Shown in pieces: positions 7,436-15,493 of a stretch of 64,000 nucleotides of DNA; the stretch's first letter is position 1, and each line of letters starts with the position of its first letter. Made by a program: the position numbers and the translations under genes. The notes under the pieces were generated by a model, which worked only from the letters and a program-made list of their open reading frames with translations, was not told the origin of the DNA and searched no databases. Source of the DNA: Clostridium omnivorum (lineage in GTDB: Bacteria; Bacillota; Clostridia; Clostridiales; Clostridiaceae); contig NZ_BRXR01000001.1 in the NCBI RefSeq assembly GCF_026012015.1, positions 2,877,501-2,941,500 of the forward strand, written 5' to 3'.

Positions 7436-8989
7436 ATGCTTAATAAAGTTTTTAGAGAAATTCCTGAAGAATTATTAGTTAATGATAGAAAAATATTTGA
7501 AGGGTCAATTAATTCGGATAAAGTTTGCAATAGAAATGAAAATGGAGCTTACATAAATTCAATTGCAGATCAAAAGGATAAGCTTCTTTCATCTGTTAGA
7601 GAAGCAATTATAAAGTGCGGACTTAAGGATGGTATGACCATTTCCTTTCACCACCATTTCCGTGATGGAGATTATATAGTTAACATGGTAGTAGAAGAAA
7701 TTGCAAAGCTTGGAATAAAGGATATTACTATTTGTGCTAGTTCCTTAGGAGATGCTCATGACCCTATTGGAAAGTATATAGAGGATGGCACTATAACAGG
7801 AATTCAAACCTCTGGAGTAAGAGGTAAAATAGGTGAGGCAATTTCTACAGGGAAGCTAAAAAAAATTGCAATCATAAGATCTCACGGCGGCAGAGTAAGA
7901 GCTATTGAAGAGGGAGAAGTCCATATAGATGTAGCATTTATAGGAGCACCTACTTCAGACTCTTATGGAAATGCTAGAGGAGTAGGTGGAAAGTCCGATT
8001 GTGGAGTGCTTTCTTATTCAATGGTTGATGCAAAATATGCAGACAAGGTGGTTGTAATAACGGACTTTTTAGTAGACTATCCTAATTTTCCACCAAGTAT
8101 TTCAGCTGTAGATGTAAACTATGTAGTAGTTGTGGACGAAATCGGAGACCCAAAGAAGATTGTCAGCAATGTAATTCGTTTAACAAGCGATCCAAGAGAG
8201 CTTATGATGGCAGATTACTGTACTCGTGTAATGGTTAATTCGCCTTTCTTTAAGGATGGCTTTTCATTCCAGACAGGAGGAGGCGGTGCTGCTTTAGCTG
8301 TAAACTTGCTGCTTCGTCCATATCTTGAAGATGCAGGAATTAAAATGAGTTTTGCTCTTGGGGGCATAACCAAGCCGATGTGCGATCTTTTAGAAGATGG
8401 TTTTGTAAAATGTTTAGTAAATGCACAAGCATTTGATGCGGGGTCAATAGAATCTGTTAAAAATAATCCTAACCATTTTGAAATATCTACCTCTCAGTAT
8501 GCTAATCCAAGAAATAAAGGAGCACTTGTTAATAAGCTTGATTTTGTTATATTAGGTGCATTAGAAGTAGATGTTAACTTTAATGTAAATGTAGTTACAG
8601 GTTCTAACGGTATTTTAAGAGGAGCGCCAGGAGGACATCCAGATACAGCTGCTGGCTCAAAATGTTCAATTATAGTAGCTCCTTTGGTAAGAAGCAGAAT
8701 ACCAACCATATGTGACAGGGTGGTAACTGTAACAACTCCAGGTGAGGTTGTGGATGTAGTAGTAACTGACTATGGTATAGCAATAAATCCTCTAAGACAG
8801 GACTTAATTGAAGCACTTAAAGATTCTAAGCTTCCTATATATACTATAGAGGAATTAAGGGATATGGCTTATGAAATGTGTGGAAAGCCTGATGAATTAG
8901 AGTTTGAGGATAAGGTTGTAGCAATACTGGAAAGCAGAGATGGTTCAATACTAGACGTTATAAGAAAACCAAAGGTTTATGAATTATAG
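7436..8989 (+). CDS. citF: Citrate lyase subunit alpha (citrate:acetyl-ACP transferase)
   Basis: The protein of 517 residues matches CitF in length. It contains SFHHHFRDGDYIVN near residue 70, the glycine-rich QTGGGGAALAVN segment, and the CoA-transferase-like region FALGGITKPMC. CitF swaps acetate for citrate on the carrier protein, giving citryl-ACP for CitE. The ATG at 7436 sits just after the citE stop, with AGGGGGAT upstream. A strong terminator follows, closing the citDEF operon. No citrate transporter or CitAB sensor is seen nearby. Confidence 0.93.
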   Translation: MLNKVFREIPEELLVNDRKIFEGSINSDKVCNRNENGAYINSIADQKDKLLSSVREAIIKCGLKDGMTISFHHHFRDGDYIVNMVVEEIAKLGIKDITICASSLGDAHDPIGKYIEDGTITGIQTSGVRGKIGEAISTGKLKKIAIIRSHGGRVRAIEEGEVHIDVAFIGAPTSDSYGNARGVGGKSDCGVLSYSMVDAKYADKVVVITDFLVDYPNFPPSISAVDVNYVVVVDEIGDPKKIVSNVIRLTSDPRELMMADYCTRVMVNSPFFKDGFSFQTGGGGAALAVNLLLRPYLEDAGIKMSFALGGITKPMCDLLEDGFVKCLVNAQAFDAGSIESVKNNPNHFEISTSQYANPRNKGALVNKLDFVILGALEVDVNFNVNVVTGSNGILRGAPGGHPDTAAGSKCSIIVAPLVRSRIPTICDRVVTVTTPGEVVDVVVTDYGIAINPLRQDLIEALKDSKLPIYTIEELRDMAYEMCGKPDELEFEDKVVAILESRDGSILDVIRKPKVYEL

Positions 8990-9010
8990 ACTCAATAGTT
9001 TTAAGATAAA

Positions 9011-9040
9011 AAAGTGCTAAAATGTTTAGCACTTTTTTTA
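9011..9040 (+). terminator. Rho-independent terminator after citF
   Basis: AAAGTGCTAAA and TTTAGCACTTT pair to form a stem with a very short loop, followed by a run of T. Confidence 0.9.
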
Positions 9041-9236
9041 TTTGGCTATTTACAGATGATTATTCTGTACCAATTACTTATAACTGAGTTATAATATGGG
9101 TATGGCCAAAAAACTTTATAAAATAAATTTGACTAGGGGTACATATAAATGATATATTAAATATATTATATATATTTAAGAAAGATTTATAGTGTGTTTT
9201 TCACTAATATTATAGAAAATTAGGAGATATGTTTAT

Positions 9237-10364
9237 ATGAATGAGAATCAGCCATTGTATCAAAAACTATACAACTCTATATATGATAAAATTATAAGTG
9301 GAGAATATTCTGATGGAGAAAAGCTTCCCACAGAAAAAGAACTTGCTGCACAATTTGATGTTAGCAATATAACAAGTAAAAAGGCACTTGAAATGCTTGC
9401 TGATAATGGATTAATAAAGCGAATACCTGGAAAAGGTTCCTTTGTTTTAAAATCCACTGAGGATAATAAAGAAAATGTTCCGAAAAAAGGAGGACATTCT
9501 CCAATTATTGGTGTTGTTCTTTCTGATTTTACCGAGAGTTATGGAACAAATCTGCTGTCTGGAATAGAAGAAGAGGCATCTAAGAATAACTGCTTTATAG
9601 TACCAAAGCGTTCATATGGAAACCAGGAGTTAGAAAACGATGCAATAAATTCACTGGTAGATATGGGAGTTGACGGAATAATTGTGATGCCAGTTCATGG
9701 GGAACATTATAATCCTAAAATACTGAAGCTTATTATGGATGGATATCCACTTGTTCTAATGGATTGTGATTTGAAGGGTATTCCAGCAGCTTTTGTAGGG
9801 ACTGATAATGTGGATGCTGCTAAAGTAGCTGCAGATTATCTCTTAAAGCGTGGACATAGAAAAATCAGCTTTATCTCTACCCCTCCTAAGGACACTACAA
9901 CTATCGAGGATAGAATAACTGGTTTTATTCTAAGCCATGCAGAACATGGGGTTAAGGTTGATGAAACCATATGGGAAACTAATCTAGTCAGCACTTTGCC
10001 AGGGATGGATAGCGAACATAATATTGAAAATGATTGTGATAAAATTAAAAGCTTGCTTTTAAACAACCCAGATATTACTTGTGTATTTGTAACTGAGTAC
10101 AACTTAGCTTTACTAGTAATGCGTGCATTAAAATCGCTTAATAAGACAGTACCAGGGGATATATCCATACTTTGTTTTGATGGACCATATAACAATATTG
10201 GAGATTATTTTTTTACACATATAAGGCAGAAGGAAAAGGAAATTGGCGGAACATCCATTCAGTTTGTACTTAAGCTCATAAAAAATGAGGAAATTACAGA
10301 GAAAACTTATCTTAAGGCGGTACTTGTTGATGGTCAATCAGTTAAATCAATTAAAGGTCGATAG
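9237..10364 (+). CDS. GntR-type HTH / LacI-type sensor transcriptional regulator
   Basis: This protein of 375 residues joins two domains. Residues 1-75 are a GntR winged helix (LYNSIYDKIISGEYSDGEKL, PTEKELAAQFDVS). From about residue 85 a periplasmic-binding-protein-like sensor of the LacI/GalR type follows (PIIGVVLSDF, VDGIIVMPV, VGTDNVDAA, ISILCFDGP). This is the AraR architecture, in which a sugar releases the protein from its operators. It has its own terminator and stands directly before the mannoside genes, so it probably controls them. The start is ATG with AGGAG upstream. Confidence 0.88.
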   Translation: MNENQPLYQKLYNSIYDKIISGEYSDGEKLPTEKELAAQFDVSNITSKKALEMLADNGLIKRIPGKGSFVLKSTEDNKENVPKKGGHSPIIGVVLSDFTESYGTNLLSGIEEEASKNNCFIVPKRSYGNQELENDAINSLVDMGVDGIIVMPVHGEHYNPKILKLIMDGYPLVLMDCDLKGIPAAFVGTDNVDAAKVAADYLLKRGHRKISFISTPPKDTTTIEDRITGFILSHAEHGVKVDETIWETNLVSTLPGMDSEHNIENDCDKIKSLLLNNPDITCVFVTEYNLALLVMRALKSLNKTVPGDISILCFDGPYNNIGDYFFTHIRQKEKEIGGTSIQFVLKLIKNEEITEKTYLKAVLVDGQSVKSIKGR

Positions 10365-10403
10365 ATAAACACAGTTTAATATAGTTTTGTTTTAAAAAAC
10401 AAA

Positions 10404-10448
10404 AATGTGCTGCAAATCTACTTTATATAGATTTGCAGCACATTTTTT
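10404..10448 (+). terminator. Strong terminator after the GntR/LacI-type regulator
   Basis: A 17-bp perfect stem (AATGTGCTGCAAATCTA with its complement at 10428-10444) with a 7-base loop is followed by a T run. It separates the regulator from the mannoside genes. Confidence 0.93.
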
Positions 10449-10522
10449 GTACCATAAAGTATATTAATTATATATTATGCAATAAAAATCGAATAATAAT
10501 TCTAAATAGTATAATAAATATA

Positions 10523-10551
10523 TTGACTTTAGTATATTTGAAATGTATAAT
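10523..10551 (+). promoter_or_regulatory. Sigma-A-type promoter for the GH125 gene
   Basis: TTGACT at 10523-10528 and TATAAT at 10546-10551 are spaced by 17 bases. The GH125 TTG start lies about 55 bases downstream. Confidence 0.7.
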
Positions 10552-10608
10552 ATAATCAATCGACACAAACTACAATATATCATCAAATTACAAAGGAGAT
10601 TGAAGCTA

Positions 10609-11871
10609 TTGAATATATCGGAAATTGTAATGCAATATGTGGATGATATTGCTGAAAAACTAGACATAAGACTTAAGAAAACGTTTCGAAATTGCTATCT
10701 TAGCACACTTGCAACTACAACAAATCTTTTAGAAGATGGGACAACCTTTGTTTTAACTGGGGATATTCCTGCTATGTGGTTAAGGGATTCATCGGCTCAA
10801 GTAAAGCACTATTTACCATTAGTTAATAAAGATCCACAAATTGCTCGAGTTATTGAAGGCTTGATCAAGCGACAAGTTATGTATATAGGAGTTGATCCTT
10901 ATGCTAATGCTTTCAATAAAGAGCCAAATGATCACGGAATGAAAGAGGATATAACTCTTCAGAATCCTTGGGTATGGGAAAGAAAGTATGAGATTGATTC
11001 GCTTTGCTACCCTATTCAGCTTGCTTATCAATATTGGAAGGTTAGCGGTGTCAAAGAAATCTTTGATGAGGCATTTCATAATGCTATGTGTACTGTAATC
11101 GATTTGTGGAGGCTTGAACAGTACCACGGTGAAAAATCACATTATAGCTTTCAAAGAAAAAACTGTCCAGCTACAGATACGCTGCAAAATGAAGGAAAAG
11201 GAACACCAGTTACTTTTACTGGAATGACTTGGTCTGGATTTCGACCTAGTGATGATGCTTGTACATATGGATATAATATTCCTTCAAATATGTTTGCTGT
11301 AGTTGCTCTTAAATACATGGAAGAAATAGCAAAATTGGTTTATAAGGATGAAAAACTTGCTGCTGATGCTTCAGATTTAGGAAAACAAATTGATGAAGGA
11401 ATTCTTAAATATGGAATTGTTGAAAATGAACAATTTGGAAAAATATATGCTTTTGAAACAGATGGTATGGGAAATTATAATTTAATGGATGATGCCAATG
11501 TGCCAAATCTTCTTTCTATTCCATATTTAGGATATACAACAGTAGATGATGAAATATATCAAAACACTCGCAGGTTTGTTTTGAGTAAGCAAAACCCATT
11601 TTATTATGAAGGAAAATATGCTAAGGGACTAGGAAGCCCCCATACTCCTGTTGGAAGCATATGGCATATTGGTTTAACTATGCAGGCAATAACATCAGCT
11701 GATTCCCAGGAAATAAATCAGCTAATTGAAATGATTATGCAAACTGATGATGGAAAGCAATGCATGCATGAAAGTTTTAATCCTGATAACCCTCATGATT
11801 TTACAAGAAGCTGGTTTGCTTGGGCAGATTCACTTTTTGCAGAACTGATTATAAAAGTTGCAGGGTTTTAA
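10609..11871 (+). CDS. Glycoside hydrolase family 125 exo-alpha-1,6-mannosidase
   Basis: The protein of about 420 residues carries GH125 signatures: GDIPAMWLRDSSAQ near residue 50, DITLQNPWVWERKYEIDSL, TGMTWSGFRPSDD, and the C-terminal HESFNPDNPHDFTRSWFAWA. GH125 enzymes remove non-reducing alpha-1,6-linked mannose and are found in N-glycan and mannan loci. No signal peptide is present, so it acts in the cytoplasm on imported oligosaccharides. The TTG at 10609 has AAAGGAGAT correctly spaced; the ATG at 10543 overlaps the promoter -10 region and cannot be the start of this transcript. Confidence 0.9.
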   Translation: MNISEIVMQYVDDIAEKLDIRLKKTFRNCYLSTLATTTNLLEDGTTFVLTGDIPAMWLRDSSAQVKHYLPLVNKDPQIARVIEGLIKRQVMYIGVDPYANAFNKEPNDHGMKEDITLQNPWVWERKYEIDSLCYPIQLAYQYWKVSGVKEIFDEAFHNAMCTVIDLWRLEQYHGEKSHYSFQRKNCPATDTLQNEGKGTPVTFTGMTWSGFRPSDDACTYGYNIPSNMFAVVALKYMEEIAKLVYKDEKLAADASDLGKQIDEGILKYGIVENEQFGKIYAFETDGMGNYNLMDDANVPNLLSIPYLGYTTVDDEIYQNTRRFVLSKQNPFYYEGKYAKGLGSPHTPVGSIWHIGLTMQAITSADSQEINQLIEMIMQTDDGKQCMHESFNPDNPHDFTRSWFAWADSLFAELIIKVAGF

Positions 11872-11889
11872 ATAGTTATATTGACCTCG

Positions 11890-11905
11890 TTATACTTTTG
11901 TATAA
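11890..11905 (+). promoter_or_regulatory. Palindrome upstream of the mannoside importer operon
   Basis: TTATAC-TTTT-GTATAA is an inverted repeat just before the binding-protein gene. Its second arm overlaps a TATAAT-like -10 box. It is a candidate operator for the GntR/LacI-type regulator, by position only. Confidence 0.4.
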
Positions 11906-11956
11906 TGAAGTTTATATTAATATTTTATATTAAGTAAATTTTGGGAGGGAATTATA

Positions 11957-13330
11957 TTGAGTAAAAAATTTTTGAAAAGGATTTCGTTGCTAGTATTAGG
12001 TGCAACAATAATCACAAGTACATTAGTAGGATGTACAAGCTCTGGCAGTAAGAGTGCTAACTCTGGTTCATCATCAGATCAAATAACACTTAAGTTTACT
12101 TACAGAGATGATGGTTCAGACACTTACAAAAAATGGATTGAAGAAGTTAATAAAAAGTATAACAATCCTAAAGTAAAGGTTGTAGCTGCACCAATTACTG
12201 CATCTGAGGGGGATTACTTTACTAAAATTTCTTTAGCATTAAAATCAGGTGTTAACTGCCCTGATATAGTAACTGAAGATACTTTTATGTTAAATTCTGA
12301 TGCAAGTGCAGGATACCTAGATGACCTTACTGATAAGTTAAACAGTTGGGATGACTGGAAGAACCAATTTAGTGATCCACTAAAGAAAGGTGTTACAGCT
12401 CAAGATGGAAAGGTTTATGCTGTACCATATAGCACAGACTCCAGAGGCCTTTGGTACAATAAGGAAGTGTTCAAAAAAGCAGGATTACCTGAAAATTGGC
12501 AGCCAAAGAACTGGGATGAAGTATTACAAGCTTGTCAAACAATTAAAGAAAAATGTCCTGATGTAGTTCCATTCTGGATGAATTCTGGAAAGGCTACTGG
12601 AGAAGCAACAAGTATGCAGACTTATGAAATGCTTTTATATGGAGCAAGCGGCACACTATATGACTCAAGCAGCAAAAAATGGGTTGTAAATAGCAATGAA
12701 ATGACAGATGCACTTAACTTTGTAGACACTATTTACAAAAAAGGATATGGCCCATCACTTTCTCTAGTTCTAAACGGAGAAGCAGGAAATACTTTTGCAC
12801 GTAAATATATGCCTACTGGTAAGGTTGGTATTGGTTTAGATGGTTATTGGACTTCAGGTAACTGGGCTAAGGGTGGTCCTGCAGAATGGGCTGACTACAC
12901 TAATAAAGTTGGATTCGCACCTTTCCCAACAAGTAAGGGACAAGAACCAGGTACTATAACTATGGCTGGTGGATGGTCACTTGCTATTCCAAAGCAAGGT
13001 AAGAACAAAGAAGCAGCTATGGAATTCGTTAAATTTGCTATGAATAAAGAAAATATGCTTTCTATTGATAAAGCTTCAGGTTTCTTAACTACTCGTAAAG
13101 ACGTTGCTGAAGATAAGGACTTTATGGCTATACCATTTAATCAACAAGCTAATGATATGCTAAAAAATGCACAATTTAGACCAGCAGTAGATAAATATCC
13201 TTCAGTTTCAACTGAAATTCAAGCAATGGTTGAGTCAGTAGCAGCAGGTACAAAGCCAGCTGATGCTATAGCAAAATATTCACAAAATGTAACTAGAATT
13301 GTTGGTAGTGACAAAGTAACTAGTAAATAA
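11957..13330 (+). CDS. Sugar ABC transporter substrate-binding lipoprotein (CUT1)
   Basis: The protein of 457 residues has a lipoprotein signal peptide ending in LVGC near residue 26, a Ser-rich linker, and a family 1 solute-binding fold (TLKFTYRDDGSDTYKKWIEEV, AVPYSTDSRGLWYNKEVFKKAG, TMAGGWSLAIP). It should capture a mannose-containing oligosaccharide outside the membrane. It starts at TTG behind GGGAGGGA. A hairpin separates it from the two permease genes, as is common when binding protein is made in excess. The substrate is inferred from the neighbouring hydrolases. Confidence 0.92.
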   Translation: MSKKFLKRISLLVLGATIITSTLVGCTSSGSKSANSGSSSDQITLKFTYRDDGSDTYKKWIEEVNKKYNNPKVKVVAAPITASEGDYFTKISLALKSGVNCPDIVTEDTFMLNSDASAGYLDDLTDKLNSWDDWKNQFSDPLKKGVTAQDGKVYAVPYSTDSRGLWYNKEVFKKAGLPENWQPKNWDEVLQACQTIKEKCPDVVPFWMNSGKATGEATSMQTYEMLLYGASGTLYDSSSKKWVVNSNEMTDALNFVDTIYKKGYGPSLSLVLNGEAGNTFARKYMPTGKVGIGLDGYWTSGNWAKGGPAEWADYTNKVGFAPFPTSKGQEPGTITMAGGWSLAIPKQGKNKEAAMEFVKFAMNKENMLSIDKASGFLTTRKDVAEDKDFMAIPFNQQANDMLKNAQFRPAVDKYPSVSTEIQAMVESVAAGTKPADAIAKYSQNVTRIVGSDKVTSK

Positions 13331-13354
13331 AGATAATATTATTAATTAAGTTTA

Positions 13355-13393
13355 ATAAGCGAACAGTGACCTGTTAGCAAACTGTTCGCTTAT
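13355..13393 (+). other. Intra-operon hairpin between binding protein and permease genes
   Basis: ATAAGCGAACAGT and ACTGTTCGCTTAT form a perfect 13-bp stem with a 13-base loop. There is no real T run, so it may protect the upstream mRNA end or stop transcription only partly, giving more binding protein than permease. Confidence 0.7.
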
Positions 13394-13591
13394 ATATTAT
13401 TTTAAATATTTAATGTTAGCTGAAGACAATGATTAAAAAAATACATATTAAAAACGTGATATATTTGTAGTATTATATTAAACAAAAGCCTAACTGTATT
13501 AATTTTTAATTTGAAAGTAATAAGAAATATAAGTTTTGAAAAAATTCAAGTGCTATGCTTGATTATATATAATTTTAAGGGGGTTAAAAGA

Positions 13592-14491
13592 ATGGATACT
13601 GCCGCAGCAACATCTTCACTAGAAAACAAAAGATCCAAATTTGGAAAATATCTTTTCCTTTTGCCTGCAGTTTCACTTTTACTGTTATTCTTTATTTTTC
13701 CTATTTTGCTAACAGTAATCTTTTCGTTTTCAAATCTAACATTAACAGGAAGCGAATCACAAAATTTTCAGTTCATAGGTCTTGAAAATTATACACAAAT
13801 GTTTAGAGATCCTCAGGTATTTAAAAGTATAGTAAACACAGTTATTTTCTTAGTCTTTTCTTCTTTGATAGGACAACAAGTATTCGGATTTCTAATTGCA
13901 ATTTTAATGAAGAATAAAAATACAATCTTCAGAAGGGTTGTAGGTACGATAGTTCTTGCTGGTTGGGTTATGCCTGAAGTTGTTTGTGCCCTATGTATGG
14001 CTAATTTTCTTAATGACAGCGGCACACTTAATTCAGTAATTAAGCTCTTTGGGGGCACACCTGTGCAATGGCTTTATAAATTTCCTATGTTTAGTATCAT
14101 AATTGCTAATGCATGGCATGGTACTGCATTTTCAATGTTAGTGTACCAAGCAGCCTTGGATGATGTCCCAACAGACATAGAAGAAGCGGCTGTAGTTGAT
14201 GGTGCATCTAATTTCACTATTTTACTTAAGATTATTTTACCTAATATAAAAGGATCTATTATAACCAATATGATGTTGAATACACTTTCCACACTTGGGG
14301 TCTTTGGTCTAATCTACATGATGACTGGTGGAGGTCCTGGAGATTCCACAACAACACTTCCTTTACTAATGTACAGTGAAGCATTTGGCAGTTTCCAAAT
14401 TGGTTATGGTACTGCAATTTCAATGATACTTCTAGCTATTGGTGTAATATTAAGTTTCTTCTACGTAAAAGCATCCAAAGTAAAAATTTAA
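13592..14491 (+). CDS. Sugar ABC transporter permease, MalF type
   Basis: This integral membrane protein of 299 residues has about six membrane segments. Its conserved ATPase-docking loop, EEAAVVDGASNFTILLKIILP (residues about 195-215), is typical of binding-protein-dependent permeases. The N-terminus (LFLLPAVSLLLLFFIFPILL) matches MalF/UgpA relatives. ATG 13592 follows AAGGGGG at a good distance; earlier in-frame codons lack a site. It pairs with the next gene to form the channel. No ATPase gene is present in the locus, so a shared MsmK-type ATPase is likely encoded elsewhere. Confidence 0.92.
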   Translation: MDTAAATSSLENKRSKFGKYLFLLPAVSLLLLFFIFPILLTVIFSFSNLTLTGSESQNFQFIGLENYTQMFRDPQVFKSIVNTVIFLVFSSLIGQQVFGFLIAILMKNKNTIFRRVVGTIVLAGWVMPEVVCALCMANFLNDSGTLNSVIKLFGGTPVQWLYKFPMFSIIIANAWHGTAFSMLVYQAALDDVPTDIEEAAVVDGASNFTILLKIILPNIKGSIITNMMLNTLSTLGVFGLIYMMTGGGPGDSTTTLPLLMYSEAFGSFQIGYGTAISMILLAIGVILSFFYVKASKVKI

Positions 14492-14506
14492 AGGCGGGTA
14501 ATACAT

Positions 14507-15343
14507 ATGAATATGAAATGGAGAAAAAGAATTTTTGGGAAAATACTTCCTTATGCAATTCTTAGTTTAATTGGTATATGCTTTTTGCTGCCACTTTTAT
14601 GGGTTTTAATAGCTTCCTTTGACAGCAGTGCATCTCAGGCTCTACAGATACCTAAAAATGTAACCTTGGGGAATTATCTTAATGTGCTAACTAATCAAAC
14701 TAATCAGCGTTCCTTTGCTATAGGACTTTTAATTTCTATTTTGCAGACAATATTTGTAGTTATAGCAGCAGGTTTATGTGCATATCCTCTTTCTAGATAT
14801 CAAATGAAACATAAGAAATCATTTATGTACTCTATTCTTTTTATGACCTCACTGCCAATAACAGCATTGATGGTTCCTGTTTACCAATTATTTATTACTA
14901 TAAAACTGTATGATAATATTTTCGGAGTAATTTTATTTTTGACTGCTTCAGCATTACCTTATGCCATTTGGATGATGAAAAACTTTATGGATGCCATTCC
15001 TATAGAGCTTGAAGAGGCAGCTTGGGTTGATGGTGCCGGGGTTCTAACTACAATTAGAAAGGTTATTACACCTGTTATGCTTCCAGGTATTTTTACTGTA
15101 GCAATATATACTTTTTCTGGCAGTTGGGGTAATTTCTTTGTTCCCTACATATTAATTAGTACAGCAGAAAAATATCCGGCTTCAGTTATGCTTTATCAGT
15201 TCTTTGGCAACCATGGTATGATTGCATACGGACCTTTAGCAGCCTATTCTGTACTTTATGCGACTCCATCCATAATGCTCTATGTAATTTCTCAAAAATA
15301 TATGTCAAAAGGCTTCAGCATGCAAGGTGCAGCTAAAGGATAA
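14507..15343 (+). CDS. Sugar ABC transporter permease, MalG type
   Basis: This permease of 278 residues has six predicted membrane segments, the LLPLLWVLIASFDSS opening of MalG-type proteins, and the EEAAWVDGAGVLTTIRKVITP docking loop near residues 167-187. It starts at ATG 16 bases after the previous stop and completes the CUT1 importer. An imperfect hairpin follows before the alpha-mannosidase gene. Import of alpha-mannosides is inferred from the flanking GH125 and GH38 genes. Confidence 0.92.
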   Translation: MNMKWRKRIFGKILPYAILSLIGICFLLPLLWVLIASFDSSASQALQIPKNVTLGNYLNVLTNQTNQRSFAIGLLISILQTIFVVIAAGLCAYPLSRYQMKHKKSFMYSILFMTSLPITALMVPVYQLFITIKLYDNIFGVILFLTASALPYAIWMMKNFMDAIPIELEEAAWVDGAGVLTTIRKVITPVMLPGIFTVAIYTFSGSWGNFFVPYILISTAEKYPASVMLYQFFGNHGMIAYGPLAAYSVLYATPSIMLYVISQKYMSKGFSMQGAAKG

Positions 15344-15371
15344 TATATAAATTAATTCAACTAATAAAATT

Positions 15372-15416
15372 AATCCTGTTAAGGTTATGGACGCTTTAGA
15401 TAACCTTGATAGGATT
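15372..15416 (+). other. Hairpin between the permease and alpha-mannosidase genes
   Basis: Arms of 17 bases at 15372-15388 and 15400-15416 pair with two G-U wobbles and an 11-base loop. The downstream sequence has no strong T run, so it may attenuate or process the transcript rather than end it. Confidence 0.6.
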
Positions 15417-15493
15417 TGATTTTATACAAACCTTAATTAAGGAGTTTTATTATTAAAAATATTGAATAATTAGTTTGAAAGCTGGTGATTTAA

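Noticed and set aside
10676-10689. Internal CcpA site (AGAAAACGTTTCGA) in the GH125 gene
   Set aside because: It matches the site pattern at most positions but lies inside coding sequence and both outer bases are wrong; chance is likely in AT-rich DNA.
11881-11906. TTGACC/TATAAT promoter before the mannoside binding protein
   Set aside because: The spacing is only 14 bases, too short for a normal sigma-A promoter; the palindrome is the better-supported element.
13511-13591. Longer N-terminus of the first mannoside permease
   Set aside because: The in-frame start lacks a ribosome binding site, while ATG 13592 has AAGGGGG and gives the usual MalF-like N-terminus.
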